Assembly (NCBI GenBank): GCA_964058805.1 | Contig: CAXKVV010000114.1 | Location: 1 to 64,000, forward strand | Reading direction: 5' to 3' | Source of the DNA: Schoenoplectus triqueter | Taxonomy: Eukaryota > Streptophyta > Magnoliopsida > Poales > Cyperaceae | Length of the DNA stretch: 64,000 nucleotides | Notes under the pieces: model-generated | The model's input: the letters and a program-made list of their open reading frames with translations, nothing else | The model's database searches: none | What the model was told of the DNA's origin: nothing | Shown: piece after piece, positions 12,199 through 23,479 of the stretch | Layout: each line of letters starts with the position of its first letter | Numbering within the stretch: the first letter of the stretch is position 1 | Translations under genes and position numbers: made by a program

Positions 12199-12330
12199 AG
12201 TACTGCTGACCATAAATAGTATTGACAGGGTCTATAGCAGCATTATTTCTGCCATGGTCGCCAATAAATCTTTCCTCGCCAGTGAAGGAGACGAAAGAGG
12301 GAGTGGTTCAATTTCCAGTCGTTGGGTAAT
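12199..12330 (-). pseudogene. HSP70 fragment (nucleotide-binding domain)
   Basis: Read on the minus strand from about 12306, the frame gives TPSFVSFTGEERFIGD and then NNAAIDPVNTIYG. This matches the conserved N-terminal block of HSP70 chaperones (TTPSxVxFTxxERLIGD, then NPxNTVFDAKRLIG). The upstream codons read like the preceding PNxxGNRT block, but the Arg position is a TGA stop, and the following block diverges after NTIYG. Only about 40 residues survive; no ATP-binding N-terminus (GIDLGTT) or substrate domain is nearby. It is a captured or decayed piece, not a working chaperone. Confidence 0.65.
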
Positions 12331-12339
12331 TTAATCTGA

Positions 12340-12670
12340 TATGATTTGAAAATAAATGAATCGGATACAGATTTTATAATTTTGATCTGAATTAGGTCGG
12401 GTCGAATTTCGGTTAACCCGATCCGATTCGATTAATTATATTTTTTTTATATAATTTTATAATTTAGTACTAATTAAAACTTAAATATATTAAGTATAAA
12501 TTAATTAATATTTAATTACTTAAAATAATATATATTTTTTTCAAGAAATATGTAATTATTTTCTACAAATTGGGTCAGATATGAATCAATATTTTTTTAT
12601 CCGAATATAATTGAATCGGATAAAAAAAAATAACGAAATAATGATAACTCACCCGAACTCAACCAATTGA
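12340..12670. repeat. Repeat with TCGGGTCGAATTTCGG / ACCCGATCCGATTCG words
   Basis: The left part carries GGTCGGGTCGAATTTCGG and AACCCGATCCGATTCG, and the right part carries ATTGAATCGGATAA and CACCCGAACTCAACC, around an AT-rich middle rich in ATTAATTAATAT. Similar arrangements occur at 17786-18220, 23480-24180 and 42370-42620. This looks like one non-autonomous element family. Ends were not fixed here. Confidence 0.5.
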
Positions 12671-12999
12671 CATCCCACTGAATGTAGAGAGTGAATTGTA
12701 CTCGTCAGAAGGGAAAAAAGATATATTCATTATCGTTTAATAATCCGGTGTTTGAAAATTTATACATTTTTTAATAATTTTAATTTAACCATTATAAAAT
12801 TTTTATTAGTATTTAAAATTTTATTTAAAAGTCCACTATCAAAATTATTAAAAAAACTCATTGTCAAAGGAACCTCCCCTTATTTTATATAGTATTTTTG
12901 TGTCTCATAGACAGTTTTGAGTTTGCGACTTATCACTCCATTTGACATGCATCGTAAAATTAAAGAAAAATAAGTGATAAATTTTCCGAGAAGTCACTC

Positions 13000-13425
13000 A
13001 ATTTCATATGATATTCATATTAAGTCACTGAATTTTAAATTATCAATTTTTAATCACTAAATTTTAATATATATCCACTTTTTAGTCATTTGTATTTATT
13101 TTTCATATAACATCTTAACAGTACTGACATTGTATCCTATGTGCACTATATATTTTATAATTAGATTATAATAAAAGTATTATTCAAATTATGTACATAA
13201 AGTTGCACTCTTAGTGTTAAAAATAAATATTTTTTCTCTTTTCTTATCTCATTTTCATTGGTATTGTTAATATTGATTGATAATATAATATAACCCACGT
13301 AAGATGTCATATCAAAATTTTTAAAATCTTAGTCAAAAAAATTAAGAGAGGGATTGGATTTGAATACAATTAAAATTCAGTGACTAAAAATGAATAATTA
13401 AAATTTAGTTAAATTACATTATATT
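13000..13425. mobile_element. Foldback MITE-like element
   Basis: The left arm contains GTCACTGAATTTTAAATTATC and ATCACTAAATTTTAA; the right arm contains their complements, AATTAAAATTCAGTGAC and TAATTAAAATTTAGTT. The centre is AT-rich without a coding frame. The arms are imperfect. I did not find a clear target duplication. Confidence 0.55.
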
Positions 13426-13710
13426 TAAATAGTGGTGTACTATGATTATTTTTATTTATTATGATTATGATTATTTATTTTTATTATTATATCATTATTT
13501 ATTATTATTATTTTATCATCATCATCATCATTGTTAATATCATAATTATTTATATTTTAACTATTCTATTTAATAACTGTCAAATGATATTTTCACTCCT
13601 CTAAATAGTCAATAATATCACTTTTTTATTATTTTTTTAAAAATAATATTATTTTATCACTCTTTGAAAATTACTACTGTTCAATAATTATTCCTTAATT
13701 TTTTCAAACG
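13425..13710. repeat. Tourist-like repeat, short copy sharing its 3' part with 14548-15580
   Basis: A run of TTATTATTATC words leads into ATCATAATTATTTATATTTTAACTATT, then CTGTCAAATGATATTTTCAC and a CACTCTTTGAAAA-type end. The same order of words closes the larger repeat at about 15410-15560 (ATCATAATTATTCATATTTT, CTGCCAAACGATATTTTCGC, CACTCTTCCAAA). So this is a second, older copy of that element's end. Confidence 0.6.
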
Positions 13711-13792
13711 AACTGTAAGGTCCATAACAGCATTAGCTCACTGTGTTCCTTCCTGTCTTCAGTTACAATTCCAGGCCCAGAAATTCAGAACA

Positions 13793-13963
13793 ATGTTTAG
13801 CATCATAGCAATTGTCATTGGTTTAACCTTTTACTTGCTTTTGTGGGTTGACAAAGTGCCCATTGATGTCTATATAGGCCCAGAAGTCCCGATAAAACTC
13901 ACAGCGTTATCCTGTTCCCCTCAAAACAAGGTTGGAGCCGTCCATATACATCGTCTATACTGA
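13793..13963 (+). other. Short open frame, 56-57 residues with a hydrophobic start; doubtful gene
   Basis: An ATG at 13793 opens a frame reading MFSIIAIVIGLTFYLLLW, a signal-anchor-like start, followed by DKVPIDVYIGPEVPIKL and a stop near 13963. The surrounding 13735-13930 is less AT-rich than its flanks, which is why I note it. A GTTGG at about 13931 could be a donor. I do not recognise the sequence; it may be a leftover first exon or chance. Confidence 0.25.
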
Positions 13964-14547
13964 TCGTTCGATTAAGATCGTACTGTTGCTTCTTGGTGCT
14001 TGTTCGTCTGATTTGGAACTTGCAGTGTTCGATCCCACACAATGTGTCCCATGTTGTTCCCGGTGCACTGCCATCAAGGATTCAAGACTGGTGTTATTAA
14101 ATCAAAGCTTTTGCACGGAAGACCCTGCAACAATCTGAGTATTATTATTAAATGAAGGATTCAAGACTGGTATTACAAAATTTATAGTGTGATATATATT
14201 AAACTTTTGTATGAAATTTGTGTAAAATTTTGTTAATTTTTGTGTAATTTTGATAGAAAATGTTGTGTAAAATGTTAACTATTAAATAAGTTGTATAGCT
14301 AATTAAACTGAATCATTAAGTTAACAAACTGGCTACAAGCTAGTATTTTTTACTTGAAACTACAATGAATAACAAGTTGTATCGACAAAATCTGATTTTG
14401 TTCTAACTCGACTAGACTCGACTCATTTAATCCAACCTACAAATTCATAATTAAAAAATAATAAACAGATAAACTCAGGTTGCAAAAAGTTTTTAAACTG
14501 ATTTCTAGGGTGTACTTGCAAAGTTGGAACAACAAAAAGACAAAGGG

Positions 14548-15580
14548 TCCGTTTGGCACCCAATGGAATAGCAAAAAGTTGGAATAGAATAGCTATTCCG
14601 ATGAATTAATTTGCCAAACGAATTTTAGACTAAGTAGAAGAGTGCGGAATAGTGCTAATCCGGTATACCAACTTATAGGTGGAATACCGGATTAGCTCTC
14701 GTCGGAATAGCGATTATTGTTTAATTATATTATATTATATTATTATATTATTATAATTATAATTATTTATAATTATTTTTATGATTATGATTATATTTTT
14801 ATGATTATGATTATATTTTTATTATTATATTATTATGAATATGATTATTATATTATAATTATATTATTAAAATTATGATTACTTATTATTATATTATTAT
14901 AATTATGATTATAATTATAAATTTTTTATTATATTACTATATTATGATTATATTTATATTTTTATTATATTACTATTATAATATTATTATTTATTATAAT
15001 TATTTTTTATTACTTTATTATTATTTTATTATGTTGTATTATATTATTATATGTTGATTATAGTTATGATTAATTTATTATTATTTTTATTATTATCATT
15101 ATTTATAATTATTTTTATGATTATGATTATATTTTTATTATTATATTATTATGATTATGGTTATGGTTATATTATTATGATTATGACTATAATTATTATT
15201 ATCATGATTATGTTTATGATTATTTATTATTATATTATTATAATTATGATTGTAATTATAATTTTTTTATTATTATATTACTATATTATGATTATGTTTA
15301 TATTTTTATTATATTACTATTATAATATTATTATTTATTATGATTATTTTATTACTTTATTATTATTATTATTATCTTACTATTATGATTATTATTTTAC
15401 TATTATTATTATCATCATCATTCTTGGTATCATAATTATTCATATTTTAACTATTATGAGTAACAACTGCCAAACGATATTTTCGCTCTTCCGAATAGTC
15501 AAAAATACCACTCTTCTACCACTCTTCCAAAAAAATACTATTCTATCACTCTTCCAAAGTTATTTGTTAATTTGCGACCC
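14548..15580. repeat. Tourist-like element expanded by ATT-rich tract with a duplication of about 340 bp
   Basis: The left end reads GGGTCCGTTTGGCACCCAATGGAATAG and the right part carries CTGCCAAACGATATTTTCGC, CACTCTTCCAAAGT and TTTGCGACCCAAA, as expected for complementary MITE ends. Between them lies about 700 bp of almost pure A and T (14720-15400). This tract contains a tandem duplication: AATTATGATTATAATTATAA at 14901 recurs as AATTATGATTGTAATTATAA at 15242, and the following 100 bases repeat at a spacing of 341-344. The long frames through this tract are low-complexity I/Y/L runs, not proteins. Confidence 0.6.
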
Positions 15581-15599
15581 AAAAGAAATACAAAAAGGA

Positions 15600-16285
15600 A
15601 ACGAAGAATAAAGAAATTAAGATGCCTTCATCTTATCTTCGGTGGGCGGTGGCATTTCACTGTTTCAGCATCCAATGAATTGAAAGCGCGTCATTGGTGA
15701 CTTTAGGAGGTGATGTTTTCTCTCTTCTCAATTTTCTTGTAAAGTAACTAAGTAGGAGATAATTGTCAGCCCAAGCTCAAATATTTGGGAAAGAAAGCAG
15801 GTAAGATCATTGAATGCATATAGTTCATAAAAGAAAGAGCAATTCTAAACTCCAAGAAATTATTTAAACAAGCAATATCAGTTTATAGCAATTGGATGGT
15901 ACTCAATTCAATATAGACAAAACATAATGATAAATGTCACAATTTATTATGAGTTAAGTCTCCGGATTACACGCAACAGACCCAACTGCATAACAAATTC
16001 TCATCATAAGTTTATAGTATAATTATAAATATAAATATATAGAATTGTAAGTTTCTAAGTAGTTATGTTGATTTTTATTTTGTCTGTTCTCATATTTCAT
16101 TATTTTCACATATCGGCCTCTCTTTTAAAACTTTTAATAACTTTGACCATATTTGATAAACACACGCGAACACAAACTTCTCCCCATCTAATTTATATTT
16201 AGTGAACACATGCGGTCAGAAATTTTTTTCTCTTTTTTTTTCTAAGTTTTCGAGTTTTAAGCAAATAATAAGAATATATAGAGAG
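15600..16285. other. Intergenic DNA, nothing recognised
   Basis: Mixed AT-rich sequence with a slightly GC-richer patch at 15630-15720. I see no gene, RNA or bounded repeat. Confidence 0.4.
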
Positions 16286-16288
16286 AGA

Positions 16289-16770
16289 GAGTAAAGATAC
16301 CGTGAGCTTAAACTCATGGAGGCCTTTCGTGAGCTTAACTCAAAAAATATATCAAATCATCTCAAAATTTTAATTTATATAGAGAGTGTTTTGAATTTTT
16401 TAAGTCATCATTTTTATTTTTTGAAAATGATGTCCAAATTTGAATTTTTCACTCTTATTAAATTCTTCATATTGAAATCTTATGGGTACAAAAATTTGGG
16501 ATGTTTCGAGTTTTTTAAGTCACTCTTTTTAATTTTTGAAAATCAGCTATAAAAATAATAATAAAATATTCAATATTTGTACATTATTTTCAAAAATTGA
16601 CAAGAGCAACTTAGAAAACTCGAAACATCCTAAAATTTTGTACCCCACAAAATTTCAATATGAAAATTGTAATGAGTGTTAAAAATCAAAATTTAAAAAT
16701 GATTTATTATACTTTTTGAGTTAAGCTCACGGAAAGTCTCCGTGAGCTTAAGATCATGGTATTTTTACTA
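16289..16770. mobile_element. Foldback element family A, copy A1 (ACCGTGAGCTTAA ends)
   Basis: The left end GTAAAGATACCGTGAGCTTAA and the right end TTAAGATCATGGTATTTTTAC are complementary, and the arms match inward for about 200 bases through CTCAAAAAATATATCAAATC and its complement. The core has ACAAAAATTTGGGATG/TTTCGAGTTTTTTAAG and complements. A (GA)n tract lies on the left and a (TA)n tract on the right. Related copies are at 16788-16943 (half), 19077-19459, 27161-27186 (end only) and 27830-28240. Confidence 0.8.
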
Positions 16771-16787
16771 TATATATATATATATAT

Positions 16788-16937
16788 TCAAATTAAAATT
16801 ATGACTTAAAAAACTCAAAACACTCCAAATTTTTTCATCCCATAAGAATTTCATATAAAAATTTTAATGAGCATGATAAATTAAAATTTGGAGATGAATT
16901 GATATATTTTTTTTGAGGTAAGCTCACGGTATCTTTA

Positions 16938-16943
<6 letters not shown>
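16788..16943. mobile_element. Family A, half copy
   Basis: Only one arm is present: CTTAAAAAACTCAAAACACTCC through GGTAAGCTCACGGTATCTTTAC. It abuts (TA)n on the left and (TC)n then (TA)n on the right. It adjoins the full copy A1, so it could be a remnant of an earlier insertion at the same microsatellite. Confidence 0.65.
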
Positions 16944-16988
<45 letters not shown>

Positions 16989-16991
<3 letters not shown>

Positions 16992-17375
16992 CGACTATGG
17001 TGCTTTGTAAAGCACAAAAGTATTATGTATTTTACGCTCTATTTTTAATTTCAAGTCAGAAATAATCAATTCGAACTGTTCAATCTAATGTTCATATTAA
17101 AATCTATTAGTAAACCAAATTTTATATTTTTGCTATTTTTCCTGTTGAGGAGAAAATGATTTGATCTGAGAATTTTGATTCATCCAAAAATGATGGTTTT
17201 TCCCTATCCAAAAAAATAGCAAGTGAATTGAAAAAAATATAAAATTTAATTTACAAATAGATTTCGATATAGAAATTAGATTGAGCGGTTTAAATCGATC
17301 ATTTCTAACTTAAAATTAATAATAGAGCGCAAAGAACATAACACTCTTGTGCTTTTATAAGCACCATAGCTTAAT

Positions 17376-17380
<5 letters not shown>
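16989..17380. mobile_element. Foldback element family B, copy B1 (CTATGGTGCTTT ends)
   Basis: The left end GTCCGACTATGGTGCTTTGTAAAGCAC is mirrored by the right end GTGCTTTTATAAGCACCATAGC. The inner arms match through CAGAAATAATCAATTCGAAC and GTTTAAATCGATCATTTCT. (TA)n tracts bound it on both sides, with (TC)n on the right. A truncated copy is at 48757-49054 and a half copy at about 24890-25030. Confidence 0.75.
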
Positions 17381-17407
<27 letters not shown>

Positions 17408-17703
17408 GTTAGGCTATTGTGCTATGCATAGCATGGATCACCCTCGTGCTATGAATTGGTTCTTCATTTTGAATGTTCAAATGGTCAATTCAACGGAATA
17501 AAATGATTTTCATATGGATATCTAAATGTAGACAATATTTTATATTTTTAGAAATTTTTACTATTTTTTAACATAATTAGAAAATCACTTGATTTAGTTA
17601 TTATGAGACATTTAAAAGAAGTAATTTTCTAACTATATTTAAAACTATAAAATTTGCTCCACGTCTAGATATTCATACGAAATTTATTTTGTATGGTTGG
17701 ATC
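17408..17703. mobile_element. Foldback-like element family D (GCTATTGTGCTATGCATAGC end)
   Basis: After (TA)n the sequence reads GTTAGGCTATTGTGCTATGCATAGCATG, a terminus of the same style as family B but different in sequence. The inner words AAAATGATTTTCATATGGATATC and GATATTCATACGAAATTTATTTT are complementary arm parts. The right terminus is not found, so this copy is truncated near 17703. Confidence 0.5.
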
Positions 17704-17785
17704 AATCATTTGCAGAGAGGAGTGACATGTATCTTGGCATCTTGCGTACGTGCCGCCATTTCAAGTTGACAATTTATTAATTATG

Positions 17786-18220
17786 ATAGGGGTTAAATGA
17801 GTTAGGTAGTATCATTATTAGTTTATTATTGTTTTATCTCATTTGAACTCAAACTGATTATATTCAGATAAAAAAATCTTAACTCATATTCGACTTGACC
17901 GGATTACGGGTTGATCCGGTCTGACTCGTATAAAATAATATTTATTAAATATTTTATATTATTTTAAATAATTAAATATTAATTAATTTATAATTAATCT
18001 TAATTAATATATAATTAATCTATATTTAAAATTTAATTAGTATTAAATCACAAAATTATTTAAAAAATATAATTAATCGGATAGAGTCGGATTAACCTGA
18101 ACTCGACTTGATTCGATTTGGATTAAAAAATTAAAATCATATACAATTTATTTATTTTTCAAATTATATCAATTGATTGGATCAAATTAACCAGTCCAAT
18201 AAATAAATTGACACCCCTAA
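17786..18220. mobile_element. Small transposon with TAGGGGT...ACACCCCTA ends
   Basis: The left end ATAGGGGTTAAATGAG and the right end ATTGACACCCCTAA are partly complementary. The interior has CGGATTACGGGTTGATCCGG and an AT-rich middle with ATTAATTAATAT words, like the repeats at 12340 and 42370. This is consistent with a non-autonomous hAT-type element, but I did not find a clear duplication. Confidence 0.5.
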
Positions 18221-18239
18221 AATTTATGGCGCTCCTGAA

Positions 18240-19075
18240 AAGTTTGAGGAATCGTTCCCTATGTCACTCAAACAAATCAGCATCATTATCTTACAATTTT
18301 GCTTTTTCGTTGTATTGACGTTTAGTGACAGCATTAATTGTCAAAGACTTATCCCTTAAGAAACAGAGAATTATAATTTGTTTAGTCCCCAAGTCTTCTA
18401 TTACATGCTCTTTTGAACTAAATTGTGTTCAAAGTCACCGACGACTAGATAGCAACTCTCATAACTTGATTTGTGAATAACAAAAGTTTGTGGGGGCAAA
18501 CTGTCAGTAAATGGTGGCATGCTCTGTTCTGTACAGTTTCTCGAACAGAGGATCAGAATTCAAGTTGTCAATCTTCTTACATCACTTCATTCTTTCTATG
18601 TTGCTGTCGGTATTCTCCTTCTGTCAAATCCTTGCTGTCGGTATTCTCGTTCTTTCTATTGTACTTTGATTAATATTTAGGTCGAAATTTTATCAGTTTA
18701 AATTTTTATTTTTTATATTTAAAATTTTAATTTAAATAGTTTAATAAAAATTTTATATCATAAAATACTAATTTTTATCTTATTTGGAGTTAATTTACTA
18801 TACTTAATAATTTTTAAAATATAATCCTAAAATAATAGAAAAATAATAATATTTGTATGTCAAAAGTATTTACTTTTTAAAAATCATTAACTATAGTAAA
18901 CTAACTTCAAACGCGATGAAAATTAGTATTATATAAAATTATGATATAAAGATTTTATTGAGCTACTTAAATTGAATCTTTGAGTAAGAAAAATTAAAAT
19001 TTGTATTAGTAGCGTTTCAGCCGAAGTGCTACTGGAAGCACAATAGACAAACTATATATATATAGAGAGAGAGAG
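18240..19075. other. Intergenic DNA, weak internal inverted repeat at 18700-19000
   Basis: The parts around 18700-18800 (TAATAAAAATTTTATATCATAA) and 18920-18970 (TTATGATATAAAGATTTTATT) are complementary, suggesting an old foldback of about 330 bp. The short plus-strand frame at 18473-18673 matches nothing I know. Confidence 0.4.
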
Positions 19076-19076
19076 A

Positions 19077-19459
19077 GTGGATATACCGTGAGCTTAACTC
19101 AAAAAATATATTAAATCATCTCGAAATTTTAATTTATCATTCTCATTAAATTCTTTATATAAAAATCTTGTGGGATGCAAAAATTTGGAGTGTTTTGAGT
19201 TTTTTAAGTCACCATTTTTAATTTTTTAAAATGATGTTCAAGTATTGAATATATTATTATTATTTTTAGAACTGATTTTCAAAAATTAAAAATCATAACT
19301 TAAAAAGCTCAAAACGCTCCAAATTTTTACATCCCATGAGATTTTCATATAAAGAATTTAATGAGAATGATAAATTAAAATTTTGAGATGATTTAATATG
19401 TTTTTTGAGTTAAGCTCACGGAAGGCCTCCGTGAACTTAAACTCTCGGTATCTCTACTA
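19077..19459. mobile_element. Foldback element family A, copy A2
   Basis: The left end GGATATACCGTGAGCTTAACTC and the right end GAACTTAAACTCTCGGTATCTC are complementary. The arms share TGGGATGCAAAAATTTGGAG and its complement. A (TA)n-(GA)n tract precedes it and a (TA)n tract follows it, as in A1. Confidence 0.8.
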
Positions 19460-19479
19460 TATATATATATATATATTGT

Positions 19480-20400
19480 TAATCAAGTGGGTTGGATTAT
19501 TTTTGAGTCGGATAAAGTTATATACGATTTATTTTCGTATACATATTGATATCAGATTCGATATATTCTCAATTAATTAATTTCAGATTCGTACATTTAT
19601 GAGTCAGAATAACTATATCACTCGGATAATCAGGGCTCAAATTTTATTAGTTTCTAGGTCAATCTAGATAGTGGTTAATTTATGTGTCCGATTTTTCTTG
19701 ATTCAAATCAAATTAAGGTGTGGATTTCAGATACAAATTGAGCATTTTAGGTTATATTTGAATCACATTATCTGATTTATTTAGATTTTGGTCATTTTCT
19801 ACTTGGAGTTATGCTAAGACAGATATATTATAAAAATTATCTACTTTTGGATTTGAAATTAAATTATTCAATTCAATTGTATAATTTTAGATTTTATCAG
19901 GTCAAATAATCAAATTAAATTAATAAAATTTAAATTTTAAAAATATCATGACTAATGCATATACGTTTTTAGTAAAGAGTTTATAACAAATTTATAAATT
20001 GTGTTCATTTATTAAATAAAAATTGTGATTGATTTTAGTGATTTAAAAAAACACGATAAATATAAAATCTTAACCATAAAAATATTTTTATACATATGTT
20101 AAGAATTATATGAATTAAATATAAATAAAATATTATATACCGGATATTGGTCCTTCTCGGTTTGGGCTAATTTAAATTCGGATAATTATAGGTTTGAAAT
20201 ACCACATAGTTTTAGATCACTTCAGATTCATATTTTGTTCGATTACCACATAGTACCACATAGTTTGAATTCCTTTGGATTCAATCAATTATGAATTCGG
20301 ATCATTTAATTCTCTAATTTTAGTAAATTCGAGTCAGATTTGAATTAATCAAGAGACGAACTATTTCGGTTTAACTTTTGCCCGAACTTATATATATATG
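19480..20400. repeat. Decayed repeat with GGATAAT / GATTTGAATT words
   Basis: AT-rich DNA with scattered TCGGATAA, GATTCAAATC and CGGTTTGGGC words, like the other TCGGGT-type repeats. ACCACATAGT occurs three times near 20200-20270. No coding frame or clear ends. Confidence 0.35.
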
Positions 20401-21033
20401 AACTTAAACCTTCCGAGAATGACTGATCGCTTTACTTTGTAAAATCCTTTTCATTTTCTTTATATTCCTTGGTAAGAAAATAGCGAAATCTGGAAGAAAA
20501 GGCAACCATGAGTTTTATCCAGCTAACAAAAGATCAAAAATAGTTTTCAAATTTCATCAAATTTGGCATATGTATCCATTAAGTAGAGGAGTTATCTATA
20601 ATTTTTCGATTTTGACAAACTTTTTTTGTTTATTAGCTTGTGTGTGTCAAATAAATCACATAGCAATAAATTTCGACCCTACATACACGCAAAGAAATAG
20701 CATACGCTTTTCTTCCTTGAATATTTTCCCTTCTATACTTAATCTGGATATTTTTCAAATTTTAATGTAGTAATGAGATGTTGGTCCCAATTTTCCTGTT
20801 TTCTTCTTCTTCTTTTTCTTCTGCTGTCATTAGCATGTCCCTCTTTTGATGAAACACAGGTCACTTGAGCTGACGACTGAAGAGTAATTAACAATTGAGT
20901 TGCTTTCATCATATAATGAGACCTCTTTGAAGTCTGAGCGAGCATAAAGTGAGGCAATAAGTATAGAGATTACAGTAGCATCCCCCCCCCAACAATCGTG
21001 TGAAGAGAAGAAGAAGAAAAACTAGAAAAGAGG
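20401..21033 (+). promoter_or_regulatory. Upstream region of the first aquaporin gene
   Basis: The stretch leads to the ATG at 21034. The leader just before it is purine-rich (GAAGAGAAGAAGAAGAAAAAC) and resembles the one before the second aquaporin ATG (GGAGAAGAAGGAAAAATG). A run of nine C occurs near 20982-20991. I could not choose a TATA box with confidence. Confidence 0.4.
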
Positions 21034-22422
21034 ATGTCTGATGAAGAGAGAATGTTAGATCACCTCCAGGCAACGGAGCAAAGTTATAGATGTCTTCGTT
21101 TTGGATTATGTTCCCGAACAGGAGTCTCTTTTATAAAAATGGTATTTTTTTTATGTGTGGAAATTCATTCCCTATGGACCCAATTTGTCCTTGAAAAGTT
21201 GCTGATCAATGAAAGTTCAGAAGCTAAAACCCCGCTCTATGACATATTAGCAAAGAGTACGCTTCCTATCTTGTTTGGTTGTCCACTTATCCTAGGGCCA
21301 ATATGTTGCTCTCACCTTATAATTGAGATGAAATAGATAGGAAGTACATAGATTGGTGTTATCAGATAGTGTTCTTCCTAGCTGTTATGTCATAATCAAT
21401 AATCAATTGCCAAGCTAAAGAGATTTCTATGGTAACCACTTCAATACATCAACGCTTGTGCTACCATTATCTAAATAATCTACCAGTCCTCCTTGGTGCA
21501 AACATCTTAGCTTTTTCTAAAGTTAGTATTTTTTTTATATGATATTTAGATCATAGCAGAGTTCATCGGAACATTTATCATGGTTTTTGGAGCAGCTGCA
21601 ACTCCAATAGTAGATGCAAGGTATCCAAATTCTGAAACCCTTATCGGTAAAGCAGCATCGTCGGGTATAGCAGTAGCAATTGTCATTTTCTCGATGGGCC
21701 ACATCTCAGGCGCGCATATAAATCCGGCAGTCACCATCGCTTTTTCGCTGTTCAAAGATTTTCCTTATGTTTGGGTGCCCTTTTACATATCAGCTCAAAT
21801 TCTGGGTTCCTTTTGTGCATCTTTAGCGCTGAAATTCATCTTTAGTGCATTCCAATATGGTGCTGTAACTGTACCGACCATAGGTACCAGTCGGGCCTTC
21901 TTTCTGGAGTTTCTGATCACATTCATACTGTTGTTTGTGGTCACTTCAGTGTCATTTGACCCCAAAGCTGTAAGTTTGTGAAGCTCTTGTATTGATTTTA
22001 TATTCTTAGCTTTTTAAAATTTGAACACTAGCTAAATTATACCCCTGTTTTCTTTTCATTTTTTACAGAACAAAAAGTTAGCAGCCATAGCAGTTGGCTT
22101 AACAGTATTGCTGAATACTTTGATAGCAGGGTAAGTTGGTTACTTGGTCCAATGAAAAATTGGGTTCAACTTAACATGATAAACATTTTATTTCTGTGTT
22201 CTCAATTTGCCATAAAACAGCATCAATTTTTTTAGCTTCTATGTGCTCTTATTATTTTTTACTTTTTGTAGACCATCAACTGGGGCATCAATGAATCCTG
22301 TTCGCACACTAGGACCAGCACTTGTCACAGGCAATTACAACAGAATGTGGATATATATCATCGCTCCTATCTTAGGTGCCATGTTTGGCACCAGTGCATA
22401 TGAGTTTTTGAAGTTGGCCTAG
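21034..22422 (+). CDS. NIP-type aquaporin, 246 residues, NPA/NPV
   Basis: Exons 21034-21141, 21550-21969, 22069-22130 and 22272-22422 join in frame with GT-AG introns to give 246 residues. It is a major intrinsic protein: a six-helix membrane channel for water or small uncharged solutes such as boric acid, silicic acid or glycerol. The signatures are SGAHINPAVT (NPA at 94-96) and [15 protein letters not shown] (NPV at 205-207). NPA/NPV is typical of NIP5/NIP6-like proteins. Aligned to AQP1, the aromatic/arginine filter would be S74, T193, A202 and R208, smaller and more polar than the A-I-G/A-R of NIP5;1/NIP6;1. Both tails are short; the C-terminus ends EFLKLA, without the long phosphorylated tail of NIP1 types. 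The start is supported by the matching MSDE start of the paralogue at 31350. Substrate and membrane location are not shown by the sequence. Confidence 0.9.
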
Positions 22423-23196
22423 AAGTATCTTGTCCTATCAGTTCTTTTTTCTTTTTCTTTTTTTTTGGTACTGAGTGCTTGCCGGTTGATGCCTCTTTTT
22501 GAGTTTGAAACAAAATAAGAGCATCAACTAAATGAGAAAATGGAGATTTGTTGTCCATTTCAGCATGTAAATATTCGAGTTATTGTAAATAGTTAAGTAA
22601 AGTGTGTCATTATCAAAAGAAAGGGAATATTAATTCACAAGGTATTGCCAGAATGACAGAATAATTTGTACATTTGAAGAATGTGTGCATTATTAAAACC
22701 CAAAGTAAAGTTCAATTTGTAAGCAATTAAATCAACAGCACATTGCAAAAGTATCTTGTTGATTTTTTTTTCTTTTGTTTTGAAAAGGATGGCAGCACCA
22801 GCAGCTCAACAACCAGAAATTAAAAAAATGAAAAAAGCAAGAATAAGAAAAGGAAGAAAAAGGAAATGAGAGCAGAAAAATAAAGATATTTTGAATGACG
22901 CAGGGGCCATGGAGTGTACGTGTAGAATGATGAGTGGTCGGGTTGCTATCTAAAGTGAAGTTTAACGAATATAGTCAAGGTTGACCGTTGTGCTTAGTGC
23001 ACTTTTGGTATCTTACTAAATGCTGCGTTGTGGAATTTTTATTGGCTGCATTATTATCATGACTTCATTTGTTGGCTCCTTTGCGTTGTTTGTAAAGCGC
23101 TGGTGAAGTCCCAATAGTGGGAACCAACGTTGGGTGTTTCTATTGAGATAGCTAAATAGGAGACGGGGGACACCCGTTTCTTTGTGAGGTCTCACT
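22423..23196. other. 3' flank of first aquaporin and intergenic DNA
   Basis: The T-rich stretch after the TAG at 22422 is the likely 3' UTR. Nothing coding is seen beyond it. Confidence 0.4.
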
Positions 23197-23366
23197 CAGG
23201 GGCAACAGTATTTTTTGATAATACATATTAAATTTTTTATTAGATAAGAATATATATTAAATTATTATTATTTTATTTAGTACCCGATTAGTTGATGGAT
23301 TTAAACCCGATAAGTTATTACAATCCGATATTTGTTCTCCCGACTAAAATCCTGTATCCGCCCATG
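23197..23366 (-). mobile_element. hAT-like MITE, CAGGGGC / CCGCCCATG ends, 7-of-8 target duplication
   Basis: On the minus strand it begins CATGGGCGGATACAGGATTT, matching the start of the element at 57081 (CATGGGCGGATGCAGGATTT) and sharing CAAATATCGGATTGTAATAA further in. The flanks are GTCTCACT (23189-23196) and GTCCCACT (23367-23374), seven of eight equal, as expected for an 8-bp hAT target duplication. At 170 bp it is an internally deleted copy. Confidence 0.75.
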
Positions 23367-23479
23367 GTCCCACTTATCAGTGATTTATGACACAAAATAT
23401 GTCAGGCAAGTCCGTAACAAAGGATTTGGAGCCAGATAAATATTTCTTCTTCCACTTTGGCCATGGGCTGTCCGGGTGT

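Noticed and set aside
14875..15611. Long plus-strand frames of 60 and 186 residues
   Set aside because: They consist of I, Y, L and F from an ATT/TTA low-complexity tract; only chance lack of stops.
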